A stretch of 64,000 nt of DNA from Prosapia bicincta (GCA_036971475.1 JBAIZL010000006.1:139137231-139201230), one strand, 5' to 3'. Counted from the first letter of the stretch, positions 25,901 to 36,825 are shown. A program made the numbers and translations. Notes: generated by a model from the sequence alone, not told the origin.

Positions 25901-28900
25901 TATTTAAGGAGAGTAGTTCTTTGCCCCATAAGTCTCTCGAGTACCCCCACAGTACCTTGGATTTGTTGAACCCCAGTTGCATTCCATTCTTCCCTCCACA
26001 ACCTGTCTATATGTGCCGTGATCCTCTTGCACCCCTTCTGCCTACTGCCCTCAGCAATGGTCCTTGAGTTATACACCCTTGTTTTGCTAAGGCGCAGGCT
26101 CTCTCATTCTCTATCCAGCCAGAATGTCCTGGAATCCAGGTTAGGTTGAGCGAATTATACTTACCCAGCTCTGCTAGAGAATCAATAGTCCCAGCCAACA
26201 GCTTAGAGCTGGCACTAGCCTTACCTAAAGCCCAAGAGTGTCATTTCTTCTTAAAATTATAGGAATTATTTTAAAAGTAAAGATTTTCTCATTTTGCTTC
26301 TCATAAAATAGTTATTTTAACAAAATTACAGATGTAAAGGCAATTCTGACCTAAAATAGCTTTGTCGATAACTGTGAATGTAAGAAAGTTCACTTTATTA
26401 ATATTTAGACATGATTTACATTGGGACATAAAATTCTCATTTTGTTTAGGAAATGTTGGAAAGCACTAATAAAGAAATGTTTTACAGCAGTAAACAAATT
26501 TAAAACAAGTTAAAAGTTGTTACTAACAGATTAATTTTGTTACTTATTTTCTTTTTAAAGTAGTTCATTGTTTTGCTGGTAGAGTGTTAGTATTTACATA
26601 TAAGTTATTTATTTACCTAAAACACTTGTAGATATCCCTAGCAGCTGCATTGATAGTTTGTTTTATTAATTATGTACATTCTACATGTAATGGATAATGA
26701 TAAACAAAATTATACCTGTTGGTGCAGAAAGCTTTCAGGAATTCAGAAAAAATAATAAAACTTTGTGGGAAAGCTCCAAAATCTTAAAATTTTGAAGAAA
26801 AAAATAACTTTACACTATGATTGGGATTTTGTAGTCCATAACGTTCAGTGAAACTTAGTTAATAACTTAACAATAATTTATGACTATCTGAATTTTAATT
26901 TTGTGTAAATTTGTAAAAATTTAATGAGACAGAACATTTTCAATGGCTGCCTTCATCGCTGCCACAGGGTGATTCAAAACATTCTGTCTCAGTAAGTTTT
27001 TACAAATTTAAACAAAATTAAAGTTCAAATAGTTGACAATTAAAAAAATGTTTAAACCACATTTTTTCATGAAAAAGAATTCTGTGTTTTACTACATTAG
27101 CGTATAGCTACAAGGTATCTAGTAAGGATAATTTTAGTTATAAAAAACACAGTAATAAAGCTTGCTAAGGCTTTATTAATGATCAAAGTTGGCGATTTTA
27201 AGAAGTGAAAATTAATAATGTTTACAGCCAATACAGTTGGTATCTTGTACTTTGGAAATAGCTGGACCTGGAAAAATGCCTTCTGGAAAAACAGAAGTAC
27301 CGTTTGAGGCACCTCTTCAGCCTCGGCCAAATAAAACATTGTTTGAAACTTATCATGGAGTTTTCATTAACATACAATACACAATGCGTTGTGAATTAAA
27401 ACGCAGCTTCTTAGCAAAAGATATTATAAAGGTTGCCGAGTTTTTTGTGGAGAATAAGGTTAGTATATATATTTAAATTTAATATTTACTTACTTAAGAT
27501 AATTCTTTAGGTGCTATGTATCTGCTTTAATTTTGAAAATATCTTAATTCTATTTTACCTAGCTATATGACAGTTTTAATTTATTTATATCCCAACCAAT
27601 AAATTCCCTTGCTATTTTTTTGGTTTCTAGCCTTTGCGCCTTCTAATGTCTTAGGCCTATAATCATCTCAGCCTGTTTCATTTTCTCTTTCCAAGAAATA
27701 CCACGGATTAAACGTAAAATTTACAGAATAAAATGGAGCATGATACTTGATGTCACTCTGTTTTAGATAAAATAGAAATCTTGTATATCATTTGTCTTCT
27801 GTTTGTTATTGTTATGTTATACTAAATATTAAAATGTACTTTGTTTGCAGCTTATGGATTAATGGTAATTTATAAAGGGTTTCAAGATATATTGTACATT
27901 TCTGTATTTTAATTTACATTAAAACATTGAGCAACAAAATACATGAGCTATATATTTATATTATATGTTAAAAGATGTATTTAAGATTCTATAGAGAGAC
28001 ATTAATATTGTTACTAAGGGTATAAGAAATATATATATATATATATGAAGTTAATATATTACTATTGTAAGTAATTTTATCCACCATTAAGTGCAATAAT
28101 TTTACCTTGAGTGATGAGGCACCTTTCGGTCACTTGACCATTGTCGAATCACTGATATTTTTCTGGTGTAGATGTTCGGTTCGTGATATTGGTATTTGTT
28201 GACGTTAAACGCACTTTCTCTTGATCTGTGTGTATGATGTTTTTATATAGTATGTCTTCTGTATATGTTGTTTATAGATTCATTAAATTGTTGTGTATGT
28301 TTTTATAAATGTGGTATTTTTCTAGTGAGTTTAGTTCTATTGGGTTATTATTTATTTCAAGTATGGTTAGGTTAATTTCGTAATTTGTTATTTCATGTTT
28401 ATGTGATATTAGGTGTGCTGCAACATTTGATACTTTTGAATTTTTGTTTTTGAATGCTCTATAATGTTCTTCAAATCTTACTTTAAATGATCTGGTTGTT
28501 TTTCCTATGTAAAAAGCGTTACAGTTGTTGCATGTAATTTTGTAAATTCCTGATAGGTTATGTTTTTCTGAATTTGTTTTGTGGTTTGTGTTATTAAGAT
28601 ATTTTATTATTTTGTTGTTTGGTTTGTATGTTGGAGTGTAGTATTCTTTGTTGTATATATTTGTTATTTTTTCTATTTTGTTATTGGTGTATTTATATTT
28701 TAGGTAGATTTTTTTATTTTCATTATTTTTGTGTTCCGGTTGTAGTGTTGTGTTGAGGTTAGGTTTTTTTGTGAATTTATTGTATATATTTTTTATAATA
28801 TGTTTGTTGTATCCATTTTCTATTGCTATTTTTGTAATGTTATCTAATTCTTCATTTAATTTTTGTTTGTTATCCTGTGTGTATTTTATTGCTTTATTTA

Positions 28901-31900
28901 TCATGTTACTGTAAGTGTTAATATTGTGTGTCCAGGGGTGGTTAGATTTGTAGTGTATTGTGGTGTTGTTGGAAGTAGGTTTCCTGTATACTGTAGTTTC
29001 TATTTTATTATCATTTATATTTAAAGTGAAGTCGAGATAGTTGATTGTTCTATTTGTTTCTGTTTCAACGGTGAATTGTATGTTTTTGTTGTATGTATTT
29101 AGTTTGTTTAATATTATGATGTGTTCGTTGTGAATGGTAGGTTGGTATATTACAAGTATATCGTCTACATACCTTGTCCATAGTGAAATATTGTGTGTGT
29201 TTAGTATAGGTTTAATTATTATTTGTTCAAAGTGTTGTAAATATATTTCTGACATGACAGATGATATGGGTGAACCCATGGGGAGGCCAGTTGTTTGTTT
29301 ATAAAATTTATTGTTAAATTGGAAGTAATTTTGGTTAAAAAACAAACTAATACACAATAACGAAAAAAGAAACATAATAGATAGTATCATTACGCTAACC
29401 AAACACAATGTAACCAAAATTACTTACATTGTAATTATTATATATTAAGTAGTGAGTTATTTAAAACATATAGGTATATTTTTCTCTTAACATATAACTA
29501 ACTATTCATCAATATTTTAAAGATACAAGCGTAAATGGCTATTACCGATAGTTTAGACATACAGATTCATTTCTGTGCCATTCTCCAGTTTTTAATTTGA
29601 AATACATGCATACAAAAGTGTTGTTTGCCATTTTTTCAACTTAAGTAGTTAAGAAAGTTCAATATTTGAGGCCTTAACTTATAATGAATATTTTGTAATA
29701 TAGTATCTATTATTATAAATATTATTAATTAATTGTGTAATAATTGTTTTTCAGCCATCAGCATGTGAAAAAGTAGTAAAAAATCCAGTAAAATTTTCGA
29801 TCTTGCCTGAATCATTGCAAAATTCACGTGATCGTTCTCACATTCCTCGCTTTCACATTTCTGGTATTTTGGATTCAACTGTTTGCTGTTTAACAAAGCC
29901 TTTTACAGGAGAGGTTTGCCAATTATTCATTAATTATTTTATTAAAATAGTAATTAAAGTTGTATAATAGTTTTTTTTTAAGTTAAAATTATAAATTTAA
30001 TATTATTAGTAAAACATATTATACTGTATAGAGTAATAAATGAACTATTGGATTTTATAAATCTATATTTATTTTATGTTTTAAAAATATATCTAAGCTA
30101 GTTAGATATAAATGAAAGTTGAGATGGAGAATGATTTGTTAAAATAGTATGAGAATAATAAAAATTATTATTTTAAAAATAATTTTATATTTCAGCTAAT
30201 TGTAGAATATTGTGAGGCAGAGATTAGATCTGTAGAACTGCAGCTTGTTCGAGTAGAGACTTGTGGGTGTGCTGAAGGTTATGCTCGTGATGGTAATTTT
30301 TTAATGTCTTCATTATATTGTTCATTTAAGTGTTAGAGAATGTAATATTACAAATCATCTATTTTAAATAAGCTGATTTTTCTGTATAAATAAGACGTGA
30401 TTATTATTTAGAAATCATTATTAGAAGACATAAGTCATTATTATTGTTTTTCATTTGTAGTTTGAAGAATTTTAGTCTTTGAAAAGACTGAACACGTTAA
30501 CTAGTTCAGAAAATTGATTAATATAAATTAAATTTACAAACAACTTTTTAATATTAATATTCTAAATTTTGTATTTGTAATGAAATGTTTTTAGTTTAGG
30601 AGCAGATTTTTAGTGTCTCTTCTACATATGCACCTTTTTATGTCCAAAGAGTTTTACAAAAAGATGGTTTTTCAAAATATAAAAATATCATGTTAAAAAT
30701 TGATACAACTTGAAAGATAATGATACTAATGCACTGTATTGTGTTACCAGAAAACAAAGTAATTAAATTCTGGGTTTTTATAATTTGTTAAAATTTTTAA
30801 AATGTCTGGTTTTTTGTTTAGCCACAGAAATTCAGAACATCCAAATAGGAGAAGGAAACATTGCAAGAGGCCTTCCAATTCCTATTTATATGATTTTCCC
30901 TCGCATGTTTACATGCCCCACACTTACTACAAGTAACTTCAAAGTGGGTTAGTGCATTAAAATATTTATCAATACTAATCTTCAGTCTAGTGCAAGCTTT
31001 TGTAATTGGTTATTATTTCATGTTTACATCTGACTACTATATTATTTAAACTTTATGTATGTCTGTTAATAACTATTTAATATGTTTATGATTAATGACA
31101 GATCACAGACCAATTCATCCCAGTACAAATACACTCTAGTCTTGATTTTCTAACCAAAAATCCTTTTCAAGAGCTAAAAGTTTATTAATTTAATATTAAC
31201 TCATAATTTACAATTTTTATATTCATAAACACTACTTTTAACATTAAAATCTAGGGATTTTTGACTTGTAAATGTTAATATTTATTAGGAATATTGAAAT
31301 ATTTGATTTTAATTATGTTAAAAGTATTGTTTATGAATGTAAAAACTGTATCTTATGGCTTTAGATTAAATTAATAAACTTTTAGCTCTTGAAAAGGGTA
31401 TTTGGATAGAAAATCGAAATTTAGAGTGTATTTATATTAGCATGAATTGGTCTATGATCTCTCATTAACCTTAAACACATTAAATACTATATAATTTGTA
31501 TTTATTGTTTACCCATCCTAAATGATACTAGAATACAAATATTACCTGGCCATATAGAAAGCTCTTACGGACCTGGGGAAAATAATACAATTTTCTGCTG
31601 ATACCCTAAAATTGAATAATTTGGAACAAAGTACTAAAGTAAACTTATTCTAAAACAGACGTAAATCTGTATACTGTAAAATTTCTTTACATATGGTAGA
31701 ACTATGTTACACTTCATTCAAATATAACTACAAAGGATCCAGTAAGAATAGGTATGTATTTATAACAAGTAATGTAAAAAAAAATTTTTATAGTAAATTC
31801 CTACTGAGGTCAAGAAAAAAATTGTATCATTGTTTTCTTATTTCCAGTTTGTTTATTTTATTCGTTTCATTCATTTTTAATCCTAGAGCACTATTTATGA

Positions 31901-33941
31901 TATTTTGTGGTAACCATGACAACAGATTAAGGTTGTACAATGGAGGTTTTGATGATAACCAGATGGGGAAAAAATTTCATATAAGTCTTTGAGAAATTCA
32001 ATTCCTGGTATTGGAAAGTTGGCGTAGTGCCAAAGCGCACTAGACTTCGAACATGAAGATCCACAGTTCGAATCTGGATAGACCTCCAAATTTTTATAAT
32101 TTAATGATTGAATAAATATTTGAAAAACCTTATTAACATCAAATGTCATCTATTATAGGTTTAAAAAAATGTATTTGAACTTGATTGGATGAATAAAAAC
32201 GTATTTTATTACCAATTGAAAATTTGTACTTGATATATATCAGTAGAGTGTGAGCTAATAGAAGGAATTAAAAAAAGTAATACTTCAAGTTTCCTAACAT
32301 AAGATAAGTTGATGTATGAAACTGCCTTCATTTAGTACCGCTAATGGACTGTAAATACAGTACATGATTGTATTATGAATTAAGATCAGACATCACAGGC
32401 CGTTTTAATGTTTTTATATGGTACATCATAATCCTCTATTTTTTATGTGTATAAAGTTCTATATTTTATCTAGACTGCTATTTTGGTAATTTTTTTAATT
32501 TTCGAGTGTCAGAGACAAGTTTTACAATTTTTTGTTTGTTCCTGTAGATTTTCCACATCTTACAGTACAATTTGTATTAAGTAACCTATAAATACCAATA
32601 ATTCATTAATTGTTCTTTATTGTTAAATGATATTTGTTATGGTTATCACATGATAAGCTTATTTGAAATGAAATTCGATGACTTATTTTTGATAAATTGA
32701 TATAAAACACATATACGTTTACATTGACTATCTTCGCATTTTACAATATGCGTCAACCAGTTTATATTTAAAAAAATTGCTTTGTTGTGTAAACTTTACA
32801 TATTGAATGCAAACATGAATATAAGCATATTCTACGTAGGAGTTGTAAACACATATCTAAAGTCAAGATAGAAAAAAACTTTTAACTTTAGAAAAATAAC
32901 AATTATGAGAGTAATACACTTGAAAATATTATTTGAACTTGCCTAGGAATCAACGACCATACTGCTAAAAATGAGAACAGATTATAAAACTTGAAAAGAA
33001 CAAAGTAAAATATTTTTTTAATATAGCTTAAAATTACGTTTAAAATAATATTTTTTAAGTTTATGTCTGCATTTTATAATTATTTTGGTTTAATACCACC
33101 AATTATCGACTAAACAATGAAATATCTGTAATTAGTTATAAAACATTGGTAACTTTGCTTCCCAAATGGAATTCTCTTCAGGAGCTAAAAATTTATTCAT
33201 AAGACTATCCACCAAATAACATAAATTTCTTTATTAAAACAATACGAATCACAATAATACAGACAAAATGTAAAATGAAATGAAATATAACAAAATTTAA
33301 TGTTAATAAGAAATCATCAAATTAATAATATTAAATCACGTATGCAATAGCTCACAAAGACAGCCCATGAAATACTAATTTATGTTTTGTAACTAATTAA
33401 TGATGTTTTTATTTAATGTCTGTTAATAACTATTAATTTTTTATACAGACTAATGACAGATCAAAGACAATTCATTCATGCTTTTCGAGCTCTTGAAAAG
33501 GATTTCAGAAAGAAATTTGAAACGTTGAGTGTTAAAAAAGCATGAATCAATTGTCTGAGATCTGACACTAGCCTATATAATTAATTATAGGTGGTTTCAT
33601 TGTTGTACTATAATTTATTGTAAAAAAAAAAAAATAGTTTGATGAATTTTTCTTCTTTAAAATTGTATTACTTTTTCTGATCTTTTGTATTGATTTATAA
33701 TTGTGTGTCATAAATGTTTTCTCTTATAAAATGAAGGAGAGAAATATTATTATTTTTTTTATAATAGTTCTTGATAAAAGTTATTTAGTTACTAAGAGTA
33801 AACAATGTATTTTAGACTGTAATTTTTGTATCGTAAACAATAACTTTTTTGTTTACAGAGTTTGAAGTAAACTTAGTGATAATATTTGAGGATGACCATC
33901 ACATCACAGAAAATTTTCCGATTGCGTTAATACGATCTTGA
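16961..33941 (+). CDS. VPS26C: VPS26C (DSCR3), retriever complex subunit, complete, seven exons
   Basis: VPS26C is the arrestin-fold subunit of the retriever complex (with VPS35L and VPS29), which returns membrane cargo from endosomes to the cell surface. Exons: 16961-17014, 24541-24684, 27228-27458, 29755-29913, 30196-30292, 30822-30947, 33859-33941. All introns are GT-AG; the first three are phase 0 and splicing keeps one frame of 297 codons plus stop, the family's usual length. Diagnostic stretches: KVNKVYHEG in exon 1, LTIEGTVNLQLSPKNVG in exon 2, FETYHGVFINIQYT in exon 3, LQLVRVETCGCAEGYARD in exon 5, PRMFTCPTLTTSNFKV in exon 6 and ENFPIALIRS at the C-terminus. No stop or frameshift, so it should be functional. 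A polyadenylation signal lies 46 bases after the stop. The introns carry most of the repeats listed between 17015 and 33858. Confidence 0.97.
17980..18260 (+). repeat. Satellite-like units of about 75 bases
   Basis: AGTATCCAGTCAGGATAG followed by ATTTGGTTATAATTTTATAC repeats near 17984, 18058, 18132 and 18209. Inverted copies are at about 18275-18325, 18640-18670 and 18710-18745. Single diverged units occur elsewhere (about 27110, 31720, 60350, 61660). Confidence 0.75.
18381..18419 (-). ncRNA. Hammerhead ribozyme-like motif, left arm of family E
   Basis: Minus-strand CTGATGA (18416-18410), one spare T, stem II GATAAC/GTCATT with a TTG loop (five of six pairs), GAA, loopless stem III ACG/CGT, then A, and a three-pair stem I (TCA with TGA). 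Confidence 0.55.
18482..18520 (+). ncRNA. Hammerhead ribozyme-like motif, right arm of family E
   Basis: Plus-strand CTGATGA (18485-18491), one spare T, stem II GATGAC/GTCAGT with a TTG loop, GAA (18508-18510), stem III ACG/CGT, A at the cleavage position, stem I TCA/TGA. It lies in the sense direction of VPS26C intron 1, so it would be transcribed in the pre-mRNA. Confidence 0.55.
19500..20280 (-). pseudogene. Tigger/pogo-type transposase relic
   Basis: Minus-strand translation contains CCVNMSGKDKQVL, DNCTESPLLDCLNSITVKFL and PPITTSLVQPLD, the DDE-1 block order of Tigger/jerky-like transposases (second Asp in the IDNCT motif, then the LPP.TTS..QP.D motif). The frame is broken near 19820 and no intact N-terminal CENP-B domain is seen. 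Inserted antisense in VPS26C intron 1. Confidence 0.8.
20440..20640 (-). pseudogene. LINE C-terminal fragment
   Basis: Reading the minus strand gives RARIGHIVTETYLF, then LCPNYRKEEETLDHILL, the C-terminal region after RNase H in I-group LINE ORF2 with one cysteine of the zinc pattern changed. It abuts a second LINE in the opposite orientation at about 20640. Confidence 0.6.
20640..22716 (+). pseudogene. I-group LINE ORF2, RT-RNase H, 5'-truncated with two frameshifts
   Basis: Reverse transcriptase begins mid-domain (QCGSRQGHSSVDQLV), motif A is FFDLEKAYD, and a short deletion near 20960 removes the usual PQGS block and shifts the frame. Motif C is FVDDFCIYV. RNase H follows with FTDGS, AELYAI, SDSKSALQA and WVPGHCGIFGN. 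A second frameshift near 22310 leads to the C-terminal CCHC (CPFCRSNITIKHILLDC). The stop is at 22716. The endonuclease and ORF1 are absent. Cannot transpose on its own. Confidence 0.9.
20640..22916 (+). mobile_element. I-group LINE copy with A-rich tail in VPS26C intron 1
   Basis: Coding remnant, about 150 bases of 3' UTR, then an A-tract from 22870 to 22916 interrupted by a single G. Truncated at the 5' end, as usual for LINEs. No clear target duplication was found, perhaps because both flanks are other LINE fragments. Confidence 0.8.
22918..23182 (-). pseudogene. LINE RNase H fragment
   Basis: Minus strand reads IPVCNHEPPWNQNEI, TLNLPSCLTKED and, in another frame, QIYTDGSVDLVQDKSGAGYY, the first active-site Asp region of RNase H. 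It ends directly at the A-tract of the neighbouring LINE, so that LINE probably inserted into this older one. Confidence 0.75.
23600..23930 (-). pseudogene. IS630/Tc1-mariner-like transposase relic, DDE region
   Basis: The frame 23908-23621 reads FTDKATFHTYGCVYRHNCRI, then SGSELPNLIHEYIHNS and SVWCRLL, matching the first catalytic block of a transposase family frequent in arthropods (usual form F.DEATFH). The catalytic Glu of DEATF is Lys here and both ends are missing. Antisense in VPS26C intron 1. Confidence 0.6.
25580..26230 (-). pseudogene. LINE RNase H plus C-terminal region relic
   Basis: Minus strand: SLNLTWIPGHSGWIENERA with following LAKQG is the RNase H C-terminal block; then, after a gap, WGKELLSLNRPQLKVTVEL and a zinc pattern CDEDQEESLIQVLYECPAL. 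Different LINE family from the copy at 20640. Lies in VPS26C intron 2. Confidence 0.8.
26826..27020. repeat. Dispersed family C with palindromic centre
   Basis: Starts ATTTTGTAGTCCATAACGTT. Its centre is an imperfect palindrome bounded by GAGACAGAACATTTTCAA and TTCAAAACATTCTGTCTC. On the minus strand this resembles a decayed hammerhead (GATGAAGGCAGCC..GAAA), related to the better copy at 16061. Confidence 0.6.
28110..28153 (-). ncRNA. Hammerhead ribozyme-like motif downstream of Penelope-like element 1
   Basis: The best-formed example. On the minus strand: stem I AGTGAT (28153-28148) pairs perfectly with ATCACT (28115-28110); the core is TCGACAA (28147-28141), where U3 and A8 can pair in place of C3-G8; one spare T; stem II GGTC/GACC; GAA (28127-28125); stem III AGG/CCT with a two-base loop; CUC cleavage triplet ending at 28116. 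The position 4 change (C for U) is the main reason for doubt. It lies about 120 bases after the stop of the RT/GIY-YIG frame, same strand. Confidence 0.65.
28272..29425 (-). pseudogene. Penelope-like element 1: RT (C-terminal part) plus GIY-YIG endonuclease
   Basis: One open frame of about 380 codons on the minus strand in VPS26C intron 3. It starts inside the reverse transcriptase (NYFQFNNKFYKQTTGLPMGS, motif C TRYVDDILVIY, then YLDFTLNI and VYRKPTSN) and continues into a GIY-YIG endonuclease (SGIYKITCNNCNAFYIGK, RFEEH). This RT plus C-terminal GIY-YIG order defines Penelope-like elements. N-terminal RT motifs are missing, so it is 5'-truncated, but what remains has no stop. The first roughly 25 residues are not RT-like and probably come from flanking DNA. 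Confidence 0.93.
31085..31470. repeat. Inverted repeat with outward hammerhead-like arms (family G)
   Basis: The left arm (about 31085-31195, GACAGATCACAGACCAATTC to AGAGCTAAAAGTTTATTAAT) is the reverse complement of the right arm (about 31370-31465). Each arm holds a CTCTTGAAAAGG-type core. A related single unit lies at 33420-33575. VPS26C intron 6. Confidence 0.75.
31385..31427 (+). ncRNA. Hammerhead-like motif, right arm of family G
   Basis: Stem I GCTC (31385-31388) pairs with GAGT (31424-31427). The core is TTGAAAA, again with U3 and A8. Stem II has one mismatch, followed by GAA (31416-31418); stem III is decayed (ATTT). The left arm (about 31133-31175, minus strand) has lost the GAA. 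Confidence 0.4.
31770..32250 (+). repeat. Composite SINE-like repeat with tRNA-related block
   Basis: The block GTTGGCGTAGTGCC...CAGTTCGAATCTGG (about 32018-32080) resembles the A and B boxes of a tRNA-derived SINE. The 5' 240 bases (from TAAATTCCTACTGAGGTCAA) and the 3' part (GAACTTGATTGGATGAATAA) are also shared with the reverse copy at 63045-63540; the copy at 53765-54010 has only the tRNA-related part and tail. No tRNA cloverleaf, so not a tRNA gene. Confidence 0.75.
33420..33575 (+). repeat. Small inverted-repeat element of family G
   Basis: GACAGATCAAAGACAATTCA and the block near 33541-33570 (GCATGAATCAATTGTCTGAG) are inverted copies that bracket one hammerhead-like motif at 33489-33530. 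VPS26C intron 6. Confidence 0.65.
33489..33530 (+). ncRNA. Hammerhead ribozyme-like motif with U3-A8 core
   Basis: Stem I GCTC (33489-33492) with GAGT (33527-33530). Core TTGAAAA (33493-33499). Stem II GGATTTC (33500-33506) with GAAATTT (33512-33518), seven pairs including two G-U. GAA at 33519-33521, stem III AC/GT without loop, T at the cleavage position (33526). All three stems form. Sense strand of VPS26C intron 6, about 330 bases before the last exon. Confidence 0.6.
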
Positions 33942-33986
33942 TGTTTTCCATTCGAGTGTCCTGATGGAACGTTTTTGTAATGTGAA

Positions 33987-33992
33987 AATAAA
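33987..33992 (+). promoter_or_regulatory. VPS26C: Polyadenylation signal of VPS26C
   Basis: Canonical AATAAA 46 bases after the stop codon, in a T-rich context. Confidence 0.7.
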
Positions 33993-33999
33993 CTACTTG

Positions 34000-36000
34000 T
34001 TTATTAAAACATCAGTCATCTGTGATGTAATCAGCATGCCTTCTATCTGCCCTTTGTGTCAGTTACAAGTTGTCTATATTTTACAAACAGCATTTTTTTT
34101 GTCATAAGCTTAGATACTTGCTTAGATGGACCAGTATACTTGAAATGTATAATTGTAGAAGGGTATAATCAAGTTCTTGTGGCAAGAGAACAATAACTTG
34201 TGAAAATCCATGATCTTAGTAATTAAATGTATTCTCTTCTTTCTGTTTACAAGAAGTAGAATAGATGCTGGAGTTTTTCATTGCTTAAAACTTTGTCAAA
34301 AGAAGTCCATTTTCTTCAAACAATTATTAATTTCGGTTTTGCTGTAAGTATTAATCCTTTGATTAGCATTTCCGTATATGTACATTCTACTATTAGATTA
34401 GCATTGCCGTATGTTTACAATTTCCTGTGTATTGTGCTGTATTCTAGGTTAAATATTTGCAACTATCTGGACAATAATTACTACACAGAGTACATAATCA
34501 CCATTCCTTTGTATCCAAACTCTATGGATTTTCCCGTGTATTTACAGATCGTTTCGAGGTTTGAGTGGTATTTTACAATGAATAGGCGTTTGAATAATGA
34601 AGAAATGCTTTTGTATCCAAGGTCTATGGTTTTTCCATGTGTTTAAATATTGTTTTGAAGTTTGTGCGGTATTTAAAAAAAAAAGATTAACAGATAATTT
34701 TTAACAAACAAATTGTAAATAAACGTACGGTAAAGTTTGGTTAACATGAGAATATAAGTGAATAAAATAAGATATTAGCAAATATTATTATAATTAAAAA
34801 ATTAGAGAAAAATATTTAAAAAATTAGGTATAAGTAAAAGTATAAAAATCTTTCAAAAATATGTTGCTCCCAGGGGCCATATCAGGGCAGGCATATGTTG
34901 CTAATCAAAGGGTTAAAGGACTTCAAAACACTTGAGTTAAGTAGTGGAACTAAGAAAATCAATGTATTTAGGAGTTATGCAGCATACTTAGAACACTTCC
35001 ATTATTTGTGTATACAACTTTTGATCGTAAAATTTAAGAAATTAAAGGATTGGCTTTTTTATTTTCTGTTTAAAGCAACGCCTGTTTAAGTTTAATTGTT
35101 TAGTACTAATGTTTTTGTTGAAGTATGGTTAATGGTTTCACTGTAGTAGGTTCATTTAAAAAAAAATTTTTTTTATAATCTTGTGAATAGAATGAAGTGC
35201 TAGTACACTAAATCACTGTAAATCCACTCTAATTTTACATTATTTTTGCAGGTCATTACATTTTAAATCAAAGGGAAAAGTAAAATCAGCTTTAGGGTTA
35301 TATTTCTGCAATCTCTCATAGTTATTTTTGTTAGATTACCTTTTTCTGTTGATGTGAGCAGATGTAAAATTCCTCAAGAGAGCTAATACACTTTTGAAAT
35401 GTAATTCTACCTCAATTTACTTGTCTCGATTATTAAGGCTAGTGATATAGTTGACAGAGTTTGCCTAAGAAAGGCTTGGGATGCTAAATCTCAAAGGCTC
35501 AAGTACATTATCCAATCAATGGTAAACTAAATCATAAGGAAATAGGTTCTTATTTTAATTTACAACTCCCTTTTTGCCCCAGACCATTACTGTACCAGGC
35601 TTAGCTAAAATATTATATTAAGATCTGACATCAGAGGGGTCTAGAGAATTCCCCTCTGCAAGAAGAGTAGTTTTTATATTGATAACAATTAAAACATTCT
35701 CTTGAGATTGTTGCCATAAACGAGTTGACAAATCTTAAATATCAAAGTAGATACACCCAGTATCAAACATTAGTATAATGCACTGCTAGAGTGATAGATA
35801 ATAGAACTTACTTTTCATACTGCACTATTAAGGTGGGTATTGTCAATTGTAATCCTATACAAGTTTTTGACAAAAATAATTTAAAGTGCGCTTTTATTGT
35901 TATTATAAAGTTGCAATTCACTTTTGATCTAGGCTTACAAAAATAACAAACGCAGCAAACATGCAAAATAAATCGTATCAATATATATTTCTTAAAAAAT
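34000..36000. other. Downstream of VPS26C: anonymous AT-rich DNA
   Basis: No gene or transposon recognised. At 34508-34676 there is a diverged tandem pair (TTGTATCCAAACTCTATGG and TTGTATCCAAGGTCTATGG), with a similar pair of GATTAGCATT blocks near 34360-34420, which explains the long open frame at 34281-34646. Confidence 0.55.
34508..34676. repeat. Diverged two-copy tandem repeat, about 102-base period
   Basis: Copies at about 34508-34575 and 34610-34676; each ends in a GTTT(C/T)GAGGTTTG- or GTTTTGAAGTTTG-like segment and GGTATTT. Confidence 0.6.
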
Positions 36001-36009
36001 GTCTTTAAT

Positions 36010-36050
36010 GTTAGACATGTTTTGACAGCCAAGCTTTCTACATCAGTGAT
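36010..36050 (-). ncRNA. Decayed hammerhead-like motif downstream of a Penelope-like relic
   Basis: Minus strand: CTGATGT (last base of the core changed), stem II GAAAGC/GCTGTC with TTG loop, AAA for GAA, self-complementary ACATGT, then C. It lies some 560 bases after the GIY-YIG relic on the same strand, the expected order for such an element. Confidence 0.4.
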
Positions 36051-36612
36051 AAGTGAACACTGGAGAGTTAATACTGATATTCAGTTGAAATGCAATATTT
36101 ATACATGAACAATCCAATAGAATAAATGAACTAATCTGCAAGATAGCATCATAAAAGTTGATACTGCTCAACCAAACTAAACACTTGGGATTTCAGGTCA
36201 ACATAGTATTTACATTTATATTGGTAAAGGGTATCTTAGAGAATATTTTGAAACAAATTTAAGCTTATAAAATTGAAAACTCAATACAAAGTATTAATAA
36301 ACTCTAACACTATAGCATTAACATAAATAAAATTTAAAATATATGTATTACGCTACAAACTAAAAAAATATTTATAAACCAAAACATAAAATATTAAAAT
36401 TATTATATTGACTTACATAACATTTTTGTTCACACATATTACAATGTAGCTAATATTGTTTACATAACTAATAAATAAGTTATTCTAAGTCAAAAACAAT
36501 TTATTATTTATCTAAAAACTCCATTCTAATTATTTAGAATCTATAACAGTCTAAGATTAGGAAGAATTAAGTTTTAGATTGGTCCAAGCTTGTTTTTCAT
36601 TAAGACTTTACG

Positions 36613-36825
36613 TTATTTATTAATGTACCATGTTTCCCATGAATCTAGTATATTGCATTTTGCAACATTTTCTAGAAGTTTCATATTATCTATTTCAAAA
36701 TAATGTTGGTTTTCTAAACAGTGTTTAACCATATACTTCTTGTTACACTTTTCACATGTTATCATATAAAATCTGGATTTCTCATACTTTATTGTTATTG
36801 TACTTATTAAACCATCTTTTAACAA
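36613..36825 (-). pseudogene. Penelope-like element relic, GIY-YIG part
   Basis: Minus strand reads SRFYMITCEKCNKKYMV then HCLENQHYFEIDNMKLLENV and SWETWYINK, which aligns block by block with the GIY-YIG end of the element at 39194 (SGIYQINCKSCDQMYIG, ILETNHNIDVNSAKLIKNV, FESLYISK). The GIY has become RFY, and no RT is recognised. Confidence 0.75.

Noticed and set aside
32018..32090. tRNA gene
   Set aside because: A- and B-box-like sequences only, no cloverleaf, and the block repeats with flanking SINE sequence.
34281..34646. 121-codon frame downstream of VPS26C
   Set aside because: Covers diverged tandem repeats and has no homology or splice structure.
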